The position numbers and the translations under genes were made by a program. The notes under the pieces were generated by a model, which saw only the letters and a program-made list of their open reading frames with translations, had not been told where the DNA came from and did no database searches. Source: Paenibacillus sp. 1_12 (GTDB lineage Bacteria; Bacillota; Bacilli; Paenibacillales; NBRC-103111). From it: a DNA stretch of 64,000 nucleotides. Each line of letters starts with the position of its first letter. Position 1 is the stretch's first letter. Where the stretch lies: positions 124,001 to 188,000 of the forward strand of contig NZ_FOTE01000009.1 of NCBI RefSeq assembly GCF_900114475.1, given 5' to 3'. Below, one piece after another: positions 43,320 through 51,260 of the stretch.

Positions 43320-43362
43320 AAAAAAGCGACTTATCGGTTTCAACCGAAAAGCCGCTTTTTGT
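43320..43362. terminator. Bidirectional hairpin after the pseudogene
   Basis: AAAAAGCGACTTATCGGT pairs with ACCGAAAAGCCGCTTTTT. It serves the former gene on the plus strand and the helicase gene on the minus strand. Confidence 0.8.
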
Positions 43363-43393
43363 GCTTTTGAAATTGCACTGTACACGCGCGCTG

Positions 43394-45343
43394 CTACAGC
43401 GACTCCTGCAAATGAACACCTATTGGCAGCAAACCCTCCACATGAGTCTTCAAATCCGGTTCCTCATACAGCTCCTCGCTGAGAATAGCAATAATACCAT
43501 GATCCTCACGAGTACGAATCAAACGCCCCATACCCTGCTTAAGCCGCAGCAGCATATAAGGTAAATCAACCTCTTCGTATGGCATTTCGGTAGATTGGCG
43601 TTTAGCCATAAAGACCGGATCCTGCGGTGGAAAAGGCAGCGCCCATATGATTACATTGGATAAGGACGGCCCAGGAACATCAAGCCCCTCCCATAAAGTA
43701 ACCGCACATAAGATACTAGTCTCCTCGCGCTGAAAAACGGAGATTAGATCACTAATTTCTCGATCCCCTTCAAAACCGAAATGCATCCTTGCAACTTCCG
43801 GATAATGAACGATTTCACGCTTAAATCGCTGAAGTGCATCTTTGGTCGGGAACAAAATCAAGGCCCTTCCCTGCGTTCGCACCAGCAGGCGGATGGCTGT
43901 CTTCATTTTTTCCGAAAATGTGCCTCTGAACGACCAACGAGGTGCAATAACCTCCATCTGTTGTGCGTAATCATACGAAGAATCCACACTAAAGGACAGG
44001 TAATGTTCAATCCCGAGACTTTTTGTTACATAATCGAAGGAGCCATTAACGGACAGTGTAGACGAAGTAAATATAATCGGCATATTGGCACTGAATACTC
44101 GTTTCTTCAGCACCTCCTTAACAGCCCGTGGCATAATCACCAAGGTCAGACCCGTAATACTTTCCGTTACCCAGCATACAAAGCTTTCTGATTGCAGGAA
44201 CAAGCTCAGCGCCTTTTGCATCATGTCCAAATGCTCTTGAACAATACGCGAGTGGTATGGATTCAACGAGTACAGCTCACTTTCCAGCACCAGCTCTTCC
44301 TCGATGATCGCAAGTGATTCTCGGAACAGGCTGATCTCGTTCAGCAGCTGCTCATTCAAAAGAATCTGTCTACGGTCCGAGCCGGGGATTGCTCTGTTCT
44401 GCCGTTCTAGCAGATCAAACATCGCTTCACTGCGGTCGATCGCTTCATCAATCAGTACAGCCAACGAATGACGAATTTGTCCCTTCAGCAGCCGAACAAT
44501 TAATTCTTCGAAGACGGTATGCTTGATTTTGTAGGTCAAAGCCTTTTGCGCCGCGGACTCCAGAAGATGGCCTTCATCGAACACAACGGTGCAGTGCTCT
44601 GGCAGCAGCGGCAGCTGTCCTCCGCGCTTTCTCCCCTCATAGGTCCACACATGCTCCATATAATAATCATGCGAGCAAATGATCAGATCACCAGAACGCC
44701 GAAAGTGATCGCGGGAAAGCGTTTGTCCACAGCGATGTCGCTGATCACAAACAAAGCAATCCTGAAAACTATCCCAGCTGATTTTTTCCCATTGATCGTC
44801 GTTCATCTCCGGATAATGCTTTCGATCTCCATAAGCGTGAAACGACTGCAGCGTTTCACGAAAACGGACGAACTCCGGCAAATGCTCGTACAGATCCCTG
44901 TACAACGCCACATCCTCGTGCCCAAGTCTGGCTTCATCTAGCTTCGTCAAGCACACATATTGATCAGGTGACTTGGCTAATCTGGCATCTATAGCAAGAT
45001 TCAAGTAACGGGTAAGCTTAGCAATATCCCCCTCTGGCTTGACCAACTGCTCGATCAAGGATTCATCCGCACAAGCGATGATTGCCGGCTTGCGTGTATA
45101 ACGCGCGTAACAAATCGCATACAACAAGTACACTAGTGTTTTGCCCGTCCCGACCCCTGCTTCTGCGAATATCGTTTGCTTTCCAGTAAAGGCACGTTCG
45201 AGCTGGAACGCCATAAAAATCTGTTCATCACGAACCTCAAAGCCGGATTCCGGCAATATATCGTATAATACATTAACTATCCATTCACAGGCCTGCTTAA
45301 CGAAGGGCTGGGTGCGATCATATTGAAACGGATACATATCCAT
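43394..45343 (-). CDS. DinG/Rad3-type ATP-dependent helicase (YpvA-like)
   Basis: This superfamily-2 XPD-like helicase has 649 residues. Walker A is EAGVGTGKTLVYL (about 60-72). The Fe-S cluster domain shows Cys residues in YVCLTKL, DCFVC and RCGQ (about 150-210). Walker B is VVFDEGHLLE, with DEGH in place of DEAH. Later motifs are TSSTLS, ILFPTKDALQRF, TLWEGLDVPG and RLKQGMGRLIRTREDHG (motif VI). It has no N-terminal exonuclease domain, unlike B. subtilis DinG, and looks like YpvA. It should unwind 5'-3' DNA with ATP in repair. The start ATG lies nine bases after GGAGGC. Confidence 0.88.
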   Translation of the reverse strand: MDMYPFQYDRTQPFVKQACEWIVNVLYDILPESGFEVRDEQIFMAFQLERAFTGKQTIFAEAGVGTGKTLVYLLYAICYARYTRKPAIIACADESLIEQLVKPEGDIAKLTRYLNLAIDARLAKSPDQYVCLTKLDEARLGHEDVALYRDLYEHLPEFVRFRETLQSFHAYGDRKHYPEMNDDQWEKISWDSFQDCFVCDQRHRCGQTLSRDHFRRSGDLIICSHDYYMEHVWTYEGRKRGGQLPLLPEHCTVVFDEGHLLESAAQKALTYKIKHTVFEELIVRLLKGQIRHSLAVLIDEAIDRSEAMFDLLERQNRAIPGSDRRQILLNEQLLNEISLFRESLAIIEEELVLESELYSLNPYHSRIVQEHLDMMQKALSLFLQSESFVCWVTESITGLTLVIMPRAVKEVLKKRVFSANMPIIFTSSTLSVNGSFDYVTKSLGIEHYLSFSVDSSYDYAQQMEVIAPRWSFRGTFSEKMKTAIRLLVRTQGRALILFPTKDALQRFKREIVHYPEVARMHFGFEGDREISDLISVFQREETSILCAVTLWEGLDVPGPSLSNVIIWALPFPPQDPVFMAKRQSTEMPYEEVDLPYMLLRLKQGMGRLIRTREDHGIIAILSEELYEEPDLKTHVEGLLPIGVHLQESL

Positions 45344-45472
45344 GCTGCATGTGCCTCCATCGGGACTGATTCCAGTTCACCCATAGCCCCTTTAATGAAG
45401 CTATAGTATCACATAAATGCTACAAACATTCAATAATGCCTACACGAGCTCATATAAGCATGGGCAGTATAC

Positions 45473-45512
45473 AAAGAACCCCCCAGCTAACCGGAGGGCT
45501 GTTCCTATATGA
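45473..45512 (-). terminator. Probable terminator of the motAB operon
   Basis: On the minus strand, GAACAGCCCTCC pairs with the GGGGGGTTC arm and is followed by TTTG. It lies about 60 bp after the motB stop; pairing is imperfect. Confidence 0.5.
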
Positions 45513-45563
45513 GATGTTCTTAATAATTCCACAATCGGCCACACTACTTAGCACGTAAATAGT

Positions 45564-46370
45564 TTAAGGTATAAATGATTTAGTGCCAGCAGCATTAATC
45601 TGGCGAATAATGTTCACTTCCACGCGGCGGTTTTTGGCACGCCCCTCGGCCGTATTATTGGTATCGATCGGTTGATACTCTCCATATCCGATAGAACGGT
45701 AATGGGCAAGATCGATTTTGCCATTTTGCATGAGTAGCTTCATAAAATTCAATGAACGTTTGGCGCTCAAATCCCAGTTACTCTGGAAATCCTTAGTATT
45801 GATTGGAACGTTATCCGTAAAACCCGCCACTTCCACATTATATTGATTATAGCCGCTCAGCATACTCGTTATACTTTGTGCCAGTACCTGCGATTCCTGC
45901 TTGATATCGGCAGATCCAGATTGAAATAAGGCATTATCGCGGATTGTAATCTTTAACATATCCTCATTTAATTTGGTTTCCAGCTGTGAGAGAAGTCCGT
46001 TATCCTTAATATATCCGTCCAGCTTCTGTTGGAGCTCCTTCAAATCCTGCATTTCCTTATCATGCAGAGCCTTCAATTGCTGCTCTTGCTGGCTTTCCTG
46101 CTCATTCTTCTTCTTTTCGTCTTCCTTCTTCTGATCGATGTTGGGTGAAATACTCAAAGGCACAATATTCGATTGCTCAAACATGCCCGTTCCGCCGTTA
46201 AAGCCTGAGTTCAAGCCCTTCATAATTTGCTCAAACTTTTTGGAATCAATCTGACTCGAAGCGAACAAAATGATAAATAAAGCCAGCAAAAGTGTCAACA
46301 AATCGGCATAGGGGATTAGCCAAGTTTCATCGATATGCTCCTCATGATGCTCATGCCGCTTTTTTTTCAT
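45564..46370 (-). CDS. motB: Flagellar motor stator protein MotB
   Basis: The protein has 268 residues. The single N-terminal membrane segment carries the proton-channel Asp in WLIPYADLLTLLLALFIILFASS (about residue 23). A Lys/Glu/Gln-rich coiled coil (about 80-125) and an OmpA/Pal peptidoglycan-binding domain (about 135-260: VEVAGFTDNVPINTKDFQSNWDLSAKRSLNFMKLL...RRVEVNI) follow. It forms the MotA4-5MotB2 stator that anchors to the wall. The start overlaps the motA stop by ATGA, showing coupling. The proton rather than sodium type is likely but not proven. Confidence 0.95.
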   Translation of the reverse strand: MKKKRHEHHEEHIDETWLIPYADLLTLLLALFIILFASSQIDSKKFEQIMKGLNSGFNGGTGMFEQSNIVPLSISPNIDQKKEDEKKKNEQESQQEQQLKALHDKEMQDLKELQQKLDGYIKDNGLLSQLETKLNEDMLKITIRDNALFQSGSADIKQESQVLAQSITSMLSGYNQYNVEVAGFTDNVPINTKDFQSNWDLSAKRSLNFMKLLMQNGKIDLAHYRSIGYGEYQPIDTNNTAEGRAKNRRVEVNIIRQINAAGTKSFIP

Positions 46371-47152
46371 TCCGCGCCACTTCCCTCATCAAGCAGATGA
46401 CGTTCACTAGTCGGAATATAGACGGACAATTTTTGCTTCATTGCAATCGTCGAAATACCTGATTGAATGGACAGCAAGCCTTCAACCATAATCAGCTTGA
46501 TTTCGATTTCCTTCTTGGAAATTTGCTTCAGCTTGTTGGCCATTGGGTGATAGAGCACATATCCGGAAAAAATACCGAGCAGTGTAGCAACAAAAGCCGC
46601 GGAAATCAGATGACCCAGCTTCTCAACCTCATTCAGATTACTAAGGGCTGCAATTAGACCTACAACCGCACCAAGTACCCCGAGAGTAGGCGCATAGGTT
46701 CCTGCTTGTGTGAAGATCAGAGCACCATTACGATGACGTTCTTCCGTAGATGAGATTTCCTCCAGCAGTACATCCCTGACAAACTCGCTATCGTTACCGT
46801 CAATAATCATTCGCATACCGTTACGCAGAAACGTATCTTCAATTTGATCTACTTGTGTTTCCAATGCAAGTAAACCTTCACGACGAGTAATGGAAACCCA
46901 GTCCATAAAACGACGGATCAATTCTTTTTTTTCAATTAGTTGTTGTTGTTTGAACAAAATTTTCATAAGTTTGGGAAACTTCTTAAGCTCACTCATCTGA
47001 AAGCCAACGAATAAAGTCGCTGCTGTACCTACGAAAATGATAAGAAGTGCCGCCGGATTCAGTAGTGACATGACGCTTGCACCCTTCAGCGTCATCCCGA
47101 CACCGACGGCAATGACCGCCAATACTAACCCAATAACTGTTGCTTTTTCCAT
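46367..47152 (-). CDS. motA: Flagellar motor stator protein MotA
   Basis: The protein has 261 residues and four membrane segments. It has the MotA/ExbB-type pattern: N-terminal TM pair (VIGLVLAVIAVGVGM and LLNPAALLIIFVGTAATLFVGF), a long cytoplasmic loop with charged residues that face FliG (around RRFMDWVSITRREGLLALE), and the TM3-TM4 pair APTLGVLGAVVGLIAAL and SAAFVATLLGIFSGYVLYHPMANKLK. It lies upstream of motB in a two-gene operon on the minus strand. A chemoreceptor is encoded 13 kb away. The start ATG follows a weak GGGGTG site. Confidence 0.95.
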   Translation of the reverse strand: MEKATVIGLVLAVIAVGVGMTLKGASVMSLLNPAALLIIFVGTAATLFVGFQMSELKKFPKLMKILFKQQQLIEKKELIRRFMDWVSITRREGLLALETQVDQIEDTFLRNGMRMIIDGNDSEFVRDVLLEEISSTEERHRNGALIFTQAGTYAPTLGVLGAVVGLIAALSNLNEVEKLGHLISAAFVATLLGIFSGYVLYHPMANKLKQISKKEIEIKLIMVEGLLSIQSGISTIAMKQKLSVYIPTSERHLLDEGSGAE

Positions 47153-47326
47153 ATCCGATGAGCACCCCGCTGTAAATGATTTAAACTTTCTTTTCGTGCT
47201 TGTTACCTATTTTTCTACATTCCATACATTTATTCGACATCCTATGACGCGAAGCCTGCTTAAAATAATTAAATTTTATACAAATTTAAGTAAAATAAGT
47301 ATTCAATTTATCCATTTTTTCAAAAC

Positions 47327-47358
47327 ACAAAAAACAGGACCACTAGGAGTGACCCCAT
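47327..47358 (-). terminator. Terminator of the IolG-like gene
   Basis: On the minus strand, GGGGTCACT pairs with AGTGGTCC around CCT, followed by TGTTTTTTG. It separates this gene from motAB. Confidence 0.65.
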
Positions 47359-47463
47359 TCATTTTGGATTGATGCATTGCGATTCCAGACTTCTCTACAA
47401 TTTCCTTTTAGACACGGCTAGAATCTTACTCATAAACCTCATTAATGACATGGTTATGCTTAT

Positions 47464-48474
47464 TTATAAGTCTGCGAGCTTGACCTCCATACCAGTTTTG
47501 AAAGCCTGTGCAGCTGCTAAGGCAATTTGAAGCGCCGATTTGCCATCTTCAACCGTGACTGACGGTGACTCACCACGAAGGCAGCAATCGATAAAATGCA
47601 GCATTTCAAGCTGATACGCATCCTTGAATCGTTCCGGAAAGGAAGGCACAATATCATGGGTACTGCCTTTGAGCGTCAAAATGCGAAGATCATGGTGCTG
47701 TAGCGATCCGATCTGAATGGTGCCTTCCGTACCAACAACCTCACCTCGGATATCATATCCGTATAAGGCATTACGACTAGCCTCTACATCACCAGCCGCA
47801 CCCGATGCAAAACGTAAATAGGTAAGTGATTGATCCGAATCTTGAAGCTCCTTCATGAACGGATGCACCAGGACGGCACCATGAGCAGAGACAGCTTCTA
47901 CTTCTGAGGCCATAAGAAACCTGGCTAGATCATAATCATGAATGGCCATATCGATATAGATGCCACCGCTATTGCGTATAAACTCCGCAGGCGGAGAAGA
48001 CGGATCACGGGATACTGCCTTGAAATATATCGGCTTGCCAATATCTCCAGCAGCTATACGTTTCTTGGCCTCAGCATAAGCAGGATCGAAACGGCGCATA
48101 AAACCGACCTGGCATTTAACGCCATACTTCTCCACGGCATGGATCACTTCATCGGCTTCTTCCAGCTGTAGCGTCAGCGGTTTTTCCACAAAAATGGATT
48201 TACCATATTGGGCAGCTCTCTTGATCAGCTCTGCATGAGTACCTGTCGGTGTTGCAATCACTATGGCGTCAATATTCGCGTCCATCATTACCTCATCAGG
48301 ATTGCTCGTCCATCTTTGGGCACCCAGCTCTCCAGCCACTTTCTCAGCCCGCTGCGAATCAGCATCCACGACACATACCAGCTCCGCGTGTTTGATTCGT
48401 CCTGCTAAATTTTCCGCATGCCAATATCCTAATCGACCTAATCCAATAACCGCACAGCGCACAGGATGCTTCAT
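47464..48474 (-). CDS. Inositol 2-dehydrogenase-like Gfo/Idh/MocA oxidoreductase
   Basis: The protein has about 336 residues. The NAD site is CAVIGLGRLGYWHAENL, then AIVIATPTGTHAELI, GKSIFVEKPLTLQLEEADEV with the catalytic Lys, and VGFMRRFDPAYAEAKKRI. The conserved IYIDMAIHDYDLARFL holds the Asp and His of the active site. This last pattern is typical of myo-inositol 2-dehydrogenase (IolG) and the scyllo-inositol enzymes. The ATG at 48474 lies ten bases after AGGAGG; TTG at 48480 is also possible. No other iol gene is seen. A cre-like site lies upstream. Confidence 0.87.
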   Translation of the reverse strand: MKHPVRCAVIGLGRLGYWHAENLAGRIKHAELVCVVDADSQRAEKVAGELGAQRWTSNPDEVMMDANIDAIVIATPTGTHAELIKRAAQYGKSIFVEKPLTLQLEEADEVIHAVEKYGVKCQVGFMRRFDPAYAEAKKRIAAGDIGKPIYFKAVSRDPSSPPAEFIRNSGGIYIDMAIHDYDLARFLMASEVEAVSAHGAVLVHPFMKELQDSDQSLTYLRFASGAAGDVEASRNALYGYDIRGEVVGTEGTIQIGSLQHHDLRILTLKGSTHDIVPSFPERFKDAYQLEMLHFIDCCLRGESPSVTVEDGKSALQIALAAAQAFKTGMEVKLADL

Positions 48475-48637
48475 ATTCAAGTTTCCTCCTCAATTCAAGT
48501 AGCTCCAGTCTTGGATGTACGATTGAAACATGATCCATTCAAATGATGAGAATGCTCCGTTTTTAGCTTTATTTTAAATGATGTCTTCTGACACGATACC
48601 CAAATTGTAGGATATTTTTGATGTTTGTCAATCTATT

Positions 48638-48651
48638 TTTAAGCGCTTACA
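48638..48651 (-). promoter_or_regulatory. cre-like CcpA site upstream of the IolG-like gene
   Basis: TTTAAGCGCTTACA read on the plus strand matches cre at all constrained positions except the second. It lies about 165 bp before the ATG. Confidence 0.4.
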
Positions 48652-48704
48652 ATTTACTCTAGAAAGAAGGTTAATACCTCCCCTTCTCTACTTTGAAAAG
48701 CCAA

Positions 48705-49478
48705 TCAGCTCGTATACATGTTCATCAGCAGTATATATACAATTGCGGCGATCGCGGCAGCAGCTGCTATGCTAATCAAGCCTGCCCCCATGCGCAGTCC
48801 CCTTTTCTTTCCAGTCCGCCTCACAACAAAATCGATTTTGGACGATTGCTCTCCGTGTCTCAGCCTTTGATTAATATCCTGCAGACCGTGAATATACTTT
48901 CGAGTAAGGTAAAGACCATATCCGATCTGAATTCCCCAAAAGCAAAGCATGAAAGCAAGTACAAAAGCCATCGCCATAGACACGAGAATAAAAAGTGGAA
49001 TTCCCCCTACAGGCTTCAACGAATAAGACTGGGCTATTGGCTTATTCCCTGAACCAAGCACGGCCAGGTCGTCAGCCGATCCACTTAGCAGCTTTGTGCC
49101 ATCGCACAGCATCGTTGTATGTTTACCGCTGCCATCACTGCTGGCATAAACAAGATACTCCCGATTCATCTCAAAGCTGTAGCCGCAGCTGGAATCACTC
49201 ATAGGTGTAGACACATTCAACTCGGCTCGCGTCTCTCCCTTCCAAACGGTAGACACTGCGAAGGTCACGGTCAAAGGATCAGCCGATGAGTTAAAAAAGC
49301 CTAGGCGTGGTCCTGAGAGCTTTATAACCTTGCCAGCGAATATGGCAGACTTCCGCTCCAGCTCCTCCTGAACAGATGGCTTCTTGGCACAGGAGCATGC
49401 CTGAGAAGGCTGCGGTACGGCTATGAACGTCGCGAACACAAATAAAAGCGTGTATAAACCAATAAGTCCTCTTTTCAC
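48705..49478 (-). CDS. Membrane protein with TIMP-like (NTR) N-terminal domain
   Basis: The protein has 257 residues. After a signal peptide ending SQA comes CSCAKKPSVQEELERKSAIFAGKVI, whose leading CxC matches the TIMP/NTR (netrin-like) fold, in which the first Cys can chelate a protease metal. Cys pairs continue in SSCGYSFEMNREYLVYA and MLCDG. A membrane segment (about 165-190), a basic loop with KYIHGLQDINQRLRHGEQS and a second membrane segment (about 228-250) follow. Bacterial TIMP-like proteins are poorly understood; protease inhibition is only an analogy. It is preceded by short tandem repeats (see the repeat entries). Confidence 0.75.
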   Translation of the reverse strand: MKRGLIGLYTLLFVFATFIAVPQPSQACSCAKKPSVQEELERKSAIFAGKVIKLSGPRLGFFNSSADPLTVTFAVSTVWKGETRAELNVSTPMSDSSCGYSFEMNREYLVYASSDGSGKHTTMLCDGTKLLSGSADDLAVLGSGNKPIAQSYSLKPVGGIPLFILVSMAMAFVLAFMLCFWGIQIGYGLYLTRKYIHGLQDINQRLRHGEQSSKIDFVVRRTGKKRGLRMGAGLISIAAAAAIAAIVYILLMNMYTS

Positions 49479-49498
49479 TGTTCTTTTCCTCCTAAGAG

Positions 49499-49513
49499 CT
49501 TCCTAAGGAAGCT
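49499..49513. repeat. Perfect 15-bp palindrome upstream of the TIMP-like gene
   Basis: GCTTCCT-A-AGGAAGC is a perfect 7+7 inverted repeat that begins the tandem repeat array, about 20 bp before the ATG. It may form a leader hairpin. Confidence 0.7.
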
Positions 49514-49594
49514 AACATCGTAAGCATAGTCCTGGCTTCCGTAGGAAACTTGCATCGTTAGCATCATCTTGGCTTCCCGTAGAAAGCTTGAATC
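49505..49594. repeat. Degenerate tandem repeats of about 39 bp
   Basis: Two similar units share AGCATAGTCCTGGCTTCCGTA and AGCATCATCTTGGCTTCCCGTA near their ends, with a partial third unit. They lie in the leader of the TIMP-like gene. Confidence 0.6.
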
Positions 49595-49818
49595 ACGGGC
49601 TTTCGCAGATAGATTGCTTCAGAAGCTGACATGTACATCATATAGACGAGACAACATTCCATTTTGTTCCAGAAAAATCATTAATCTGTGTCAGATTAGT
49701 TACATTTTTAGACTAATGCCACAAGTTAATATACAATAGACTGAAACCTTTTCGTTCTAACTGGAGTTTAATTAATGATAGAAGTTGCTTTCCATTTTTA
49801 TTCAGCAAGGAGATCCCT

Positions 49819-50703
49819 ATGATAATTAAGCCTTTACTCACAGTATTATGCCTGACGGTAGCTTTATCTGTATTCAGTGGATGTGGCGAAGAACCCAAGA
49901 CTCCGGCGGTTCAATCATCACCTGCTGCTAATACAGCCAATCAGCCTAATACGCAGAATGGTGCTCAAGCGGGTAACCTAACAGGTAATCAGACCGCTGC
50001 ACAAAATGCTAACCAAACAGGCTCTCCGTCCAGCAATGCAGGTACGAGTACAAGCAGTACCGGTAAAGCCACGGACCCTGCTCCGTCCAAACCCGGTATA
50101 AAACCGGTTGCGACCAATCCGGAAAGCATCACAGTGCTCGTCAATAAACAGCAGGCACTGCCAGACAGCTACGAGCCGAAGGATTTGGTTTATCCGAATG
50201 TACCTTTTACGTTCAAAGAACAAATCGATAAACGCAAAATGCGGAAGGAAGCCGCTGCAGCTTTGGAAAACTTGTTTGAGGGCGCCAAAAAAAGCGGAAT
50301 CAATTTAGCTGGCGTTTCCGCTTACAGATCCTATGCAACACAAAAAACGTTATATAACAACTATGTGAAGCAGGACGGAGAAGAAAAAGCTAAAACCTAC
50401 AGCGCCGTACCCGGCCACAGCGAGCATGAGACCGGGCTTGCGATTGACGTATCGGGCAGCGATGGCAAGTGCGCCGCGCAAAATTGCTTTGCCGTTACCA
50501 AAGAAGCGAAATGGCTCGATAGCCATGCCGCTGAGTATGGATTCATCATTCGTTATCCCGACGGTAAAGAAGCCATTACTGGCTACCAATATGAACCCTG
50601 GCATTTGCGTTACGTAGGAATCCAGCTGTCTAAGGAGCTGACACAGAAAAATTTAACTTTGGAGGAGTACTTTAACGCCGTTCCTGTGCAAGCACGCAAA
50701 TAG
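49819..50703 (+). CDS. D-alanyl-D-alanine carboxypeptidase, VanY/M15 family lipoprotein
   Basis: The protein has 294 residues. A lipobox (FSGC) is followed by an 80-residue Ser/Asn/Gln/Thr-rich spacer. The M15B domain (about 120-290) contains the metal ligands SEHETGLAIDVSG (His, Asp) and PWHLRYVG (His), with the substrate-binding SAYRSYATQKTLY. It should trim the terminal D-Ala from peptidoglycan stems outside the membrane. It is not linked to vanR/S or vanHAX, so glycopeptide resistance is not implied. The start ATG follows AAGGAGATC. The next gene starts about 35 bp later. Confidence 0.92.
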   Translation: MIIKPLLTVLCLTVALSVFSGCGEEPKTPAVQSSPAANTANQPNTQNGAQAGNLTGNQTAAQNANQTGSPSSNAGTSTSSTGKATDPAPSKPGIKPVATNPESITVLVNKQQALPDSYEPKDLVYPNVPFTFKEQIDKRKMRKEAAAALENLFEGAKKSGINLAGVSAYRSYATQKTLYNNYVKQDGEEKAKTYSAVPGHSEHETGLAIDVSGSDGKCAAQNCFAVTKEAKWLDSHAAEYGFIIRYPDGKEAITGYQYEPWHLRYVGIQLSKELTQKNLTLEEYFNAVPVQARK

Positions 50704-50737
50704 AGATTTGTACGCACCAGACCAAAGGAGAAAAGAA

Positions 50738-51145
50738 ATGTCGATAGAAAAGGGAACCAAAGAAAATCCTTGGCAATTAAAAACGCCTCCCCAAACATCT
50801 GAATATGAAATGTACAAGGATGACAAGGATGGTAAAGCCATTTTAGTTTGCACTGTAGGTAAAACGGTTTTGCATTATGACTATCGCTGTGTTGATGACT
50901 TATATGCCATGCTCCAACAGCATGGTGACTGGATGGAACTAGGCAGTGCTGATGAGCAGAAACCAGCAAAAGAAGGAACAATTGAAGCTTGGGGTCGTTC
51001 ACCAGAAAATCCAGTCGGTGGGTGGTACGGCTTAAAAAAAGGGTTACGTGGTCGATTTGGCATGTACATACCTCCTCTGTTGGAACAATTGGGACTTGCA
51101 GAGGTTGAACACCATCCAAGGAACAATCGTGTACGAGCCATATAA
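50738..51145 (+). CDS. Conserved hypothetical protein with WGRSPxNPVGGWYG motif
   Basis: The protein has 135 residues from the ATG at 50738, which follows AAAGGAG. I recall this as a widespread conserved family without a known function. The signature blocks are KGTKENPWQLKTPP, HYDYRCVDDLYAMLQQHGDWMELGSADEQK, WGRSPENPVGGWYGLKKGLRGRFG and PPLLEQLGLAEVEHHPRNNRVRA. It has no signal or membrane segment. A possible DNA- or RNA-related role is only a guess. It lies 35 bp downstream of the VanY-like gene and is followed by a terminator, so the two may share transcription. Confidence 0.75.
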   Translation: MSIEKGTKENPWQLKTPPQTSEYEMYKDDKDGKAILVCTVGKTVLHYDYRCVDDLYAMLQQHGDWMELGSADEQKPAKEGTIEAWGRSPENPVGGWYGLKKGLRGRFGMYIPPLLEQLGLAEVEHHPRNNRVRAI

Positions 51146-51160
51146 GGCCACGACAAATAA

Positions 51161-51200
51161 AATGGAGAACCGACTCAAAGTGGGCTCTCCATTTTTATTT
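51161..51200 (+). terminator. Terminator after the conserved hypothetical gene
   Basis: ATGGAGAACC pairs with GGGCTCTCCAT, followed by TTTTTATTT. Confidence 0.85.
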
Positions 51201-51260
51201 CATCGCTTTTCTGTCAATGTTCAGTTCGTTCTTAAATTCATTCCCGTTGCTTCCTCTTCC

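Noticed and set aside
47153-47260. Sigma-D promoter in front of motA
   Set aside because: A TAAA element is present but no GCCGATAT at the right distance, so the call was not supported.
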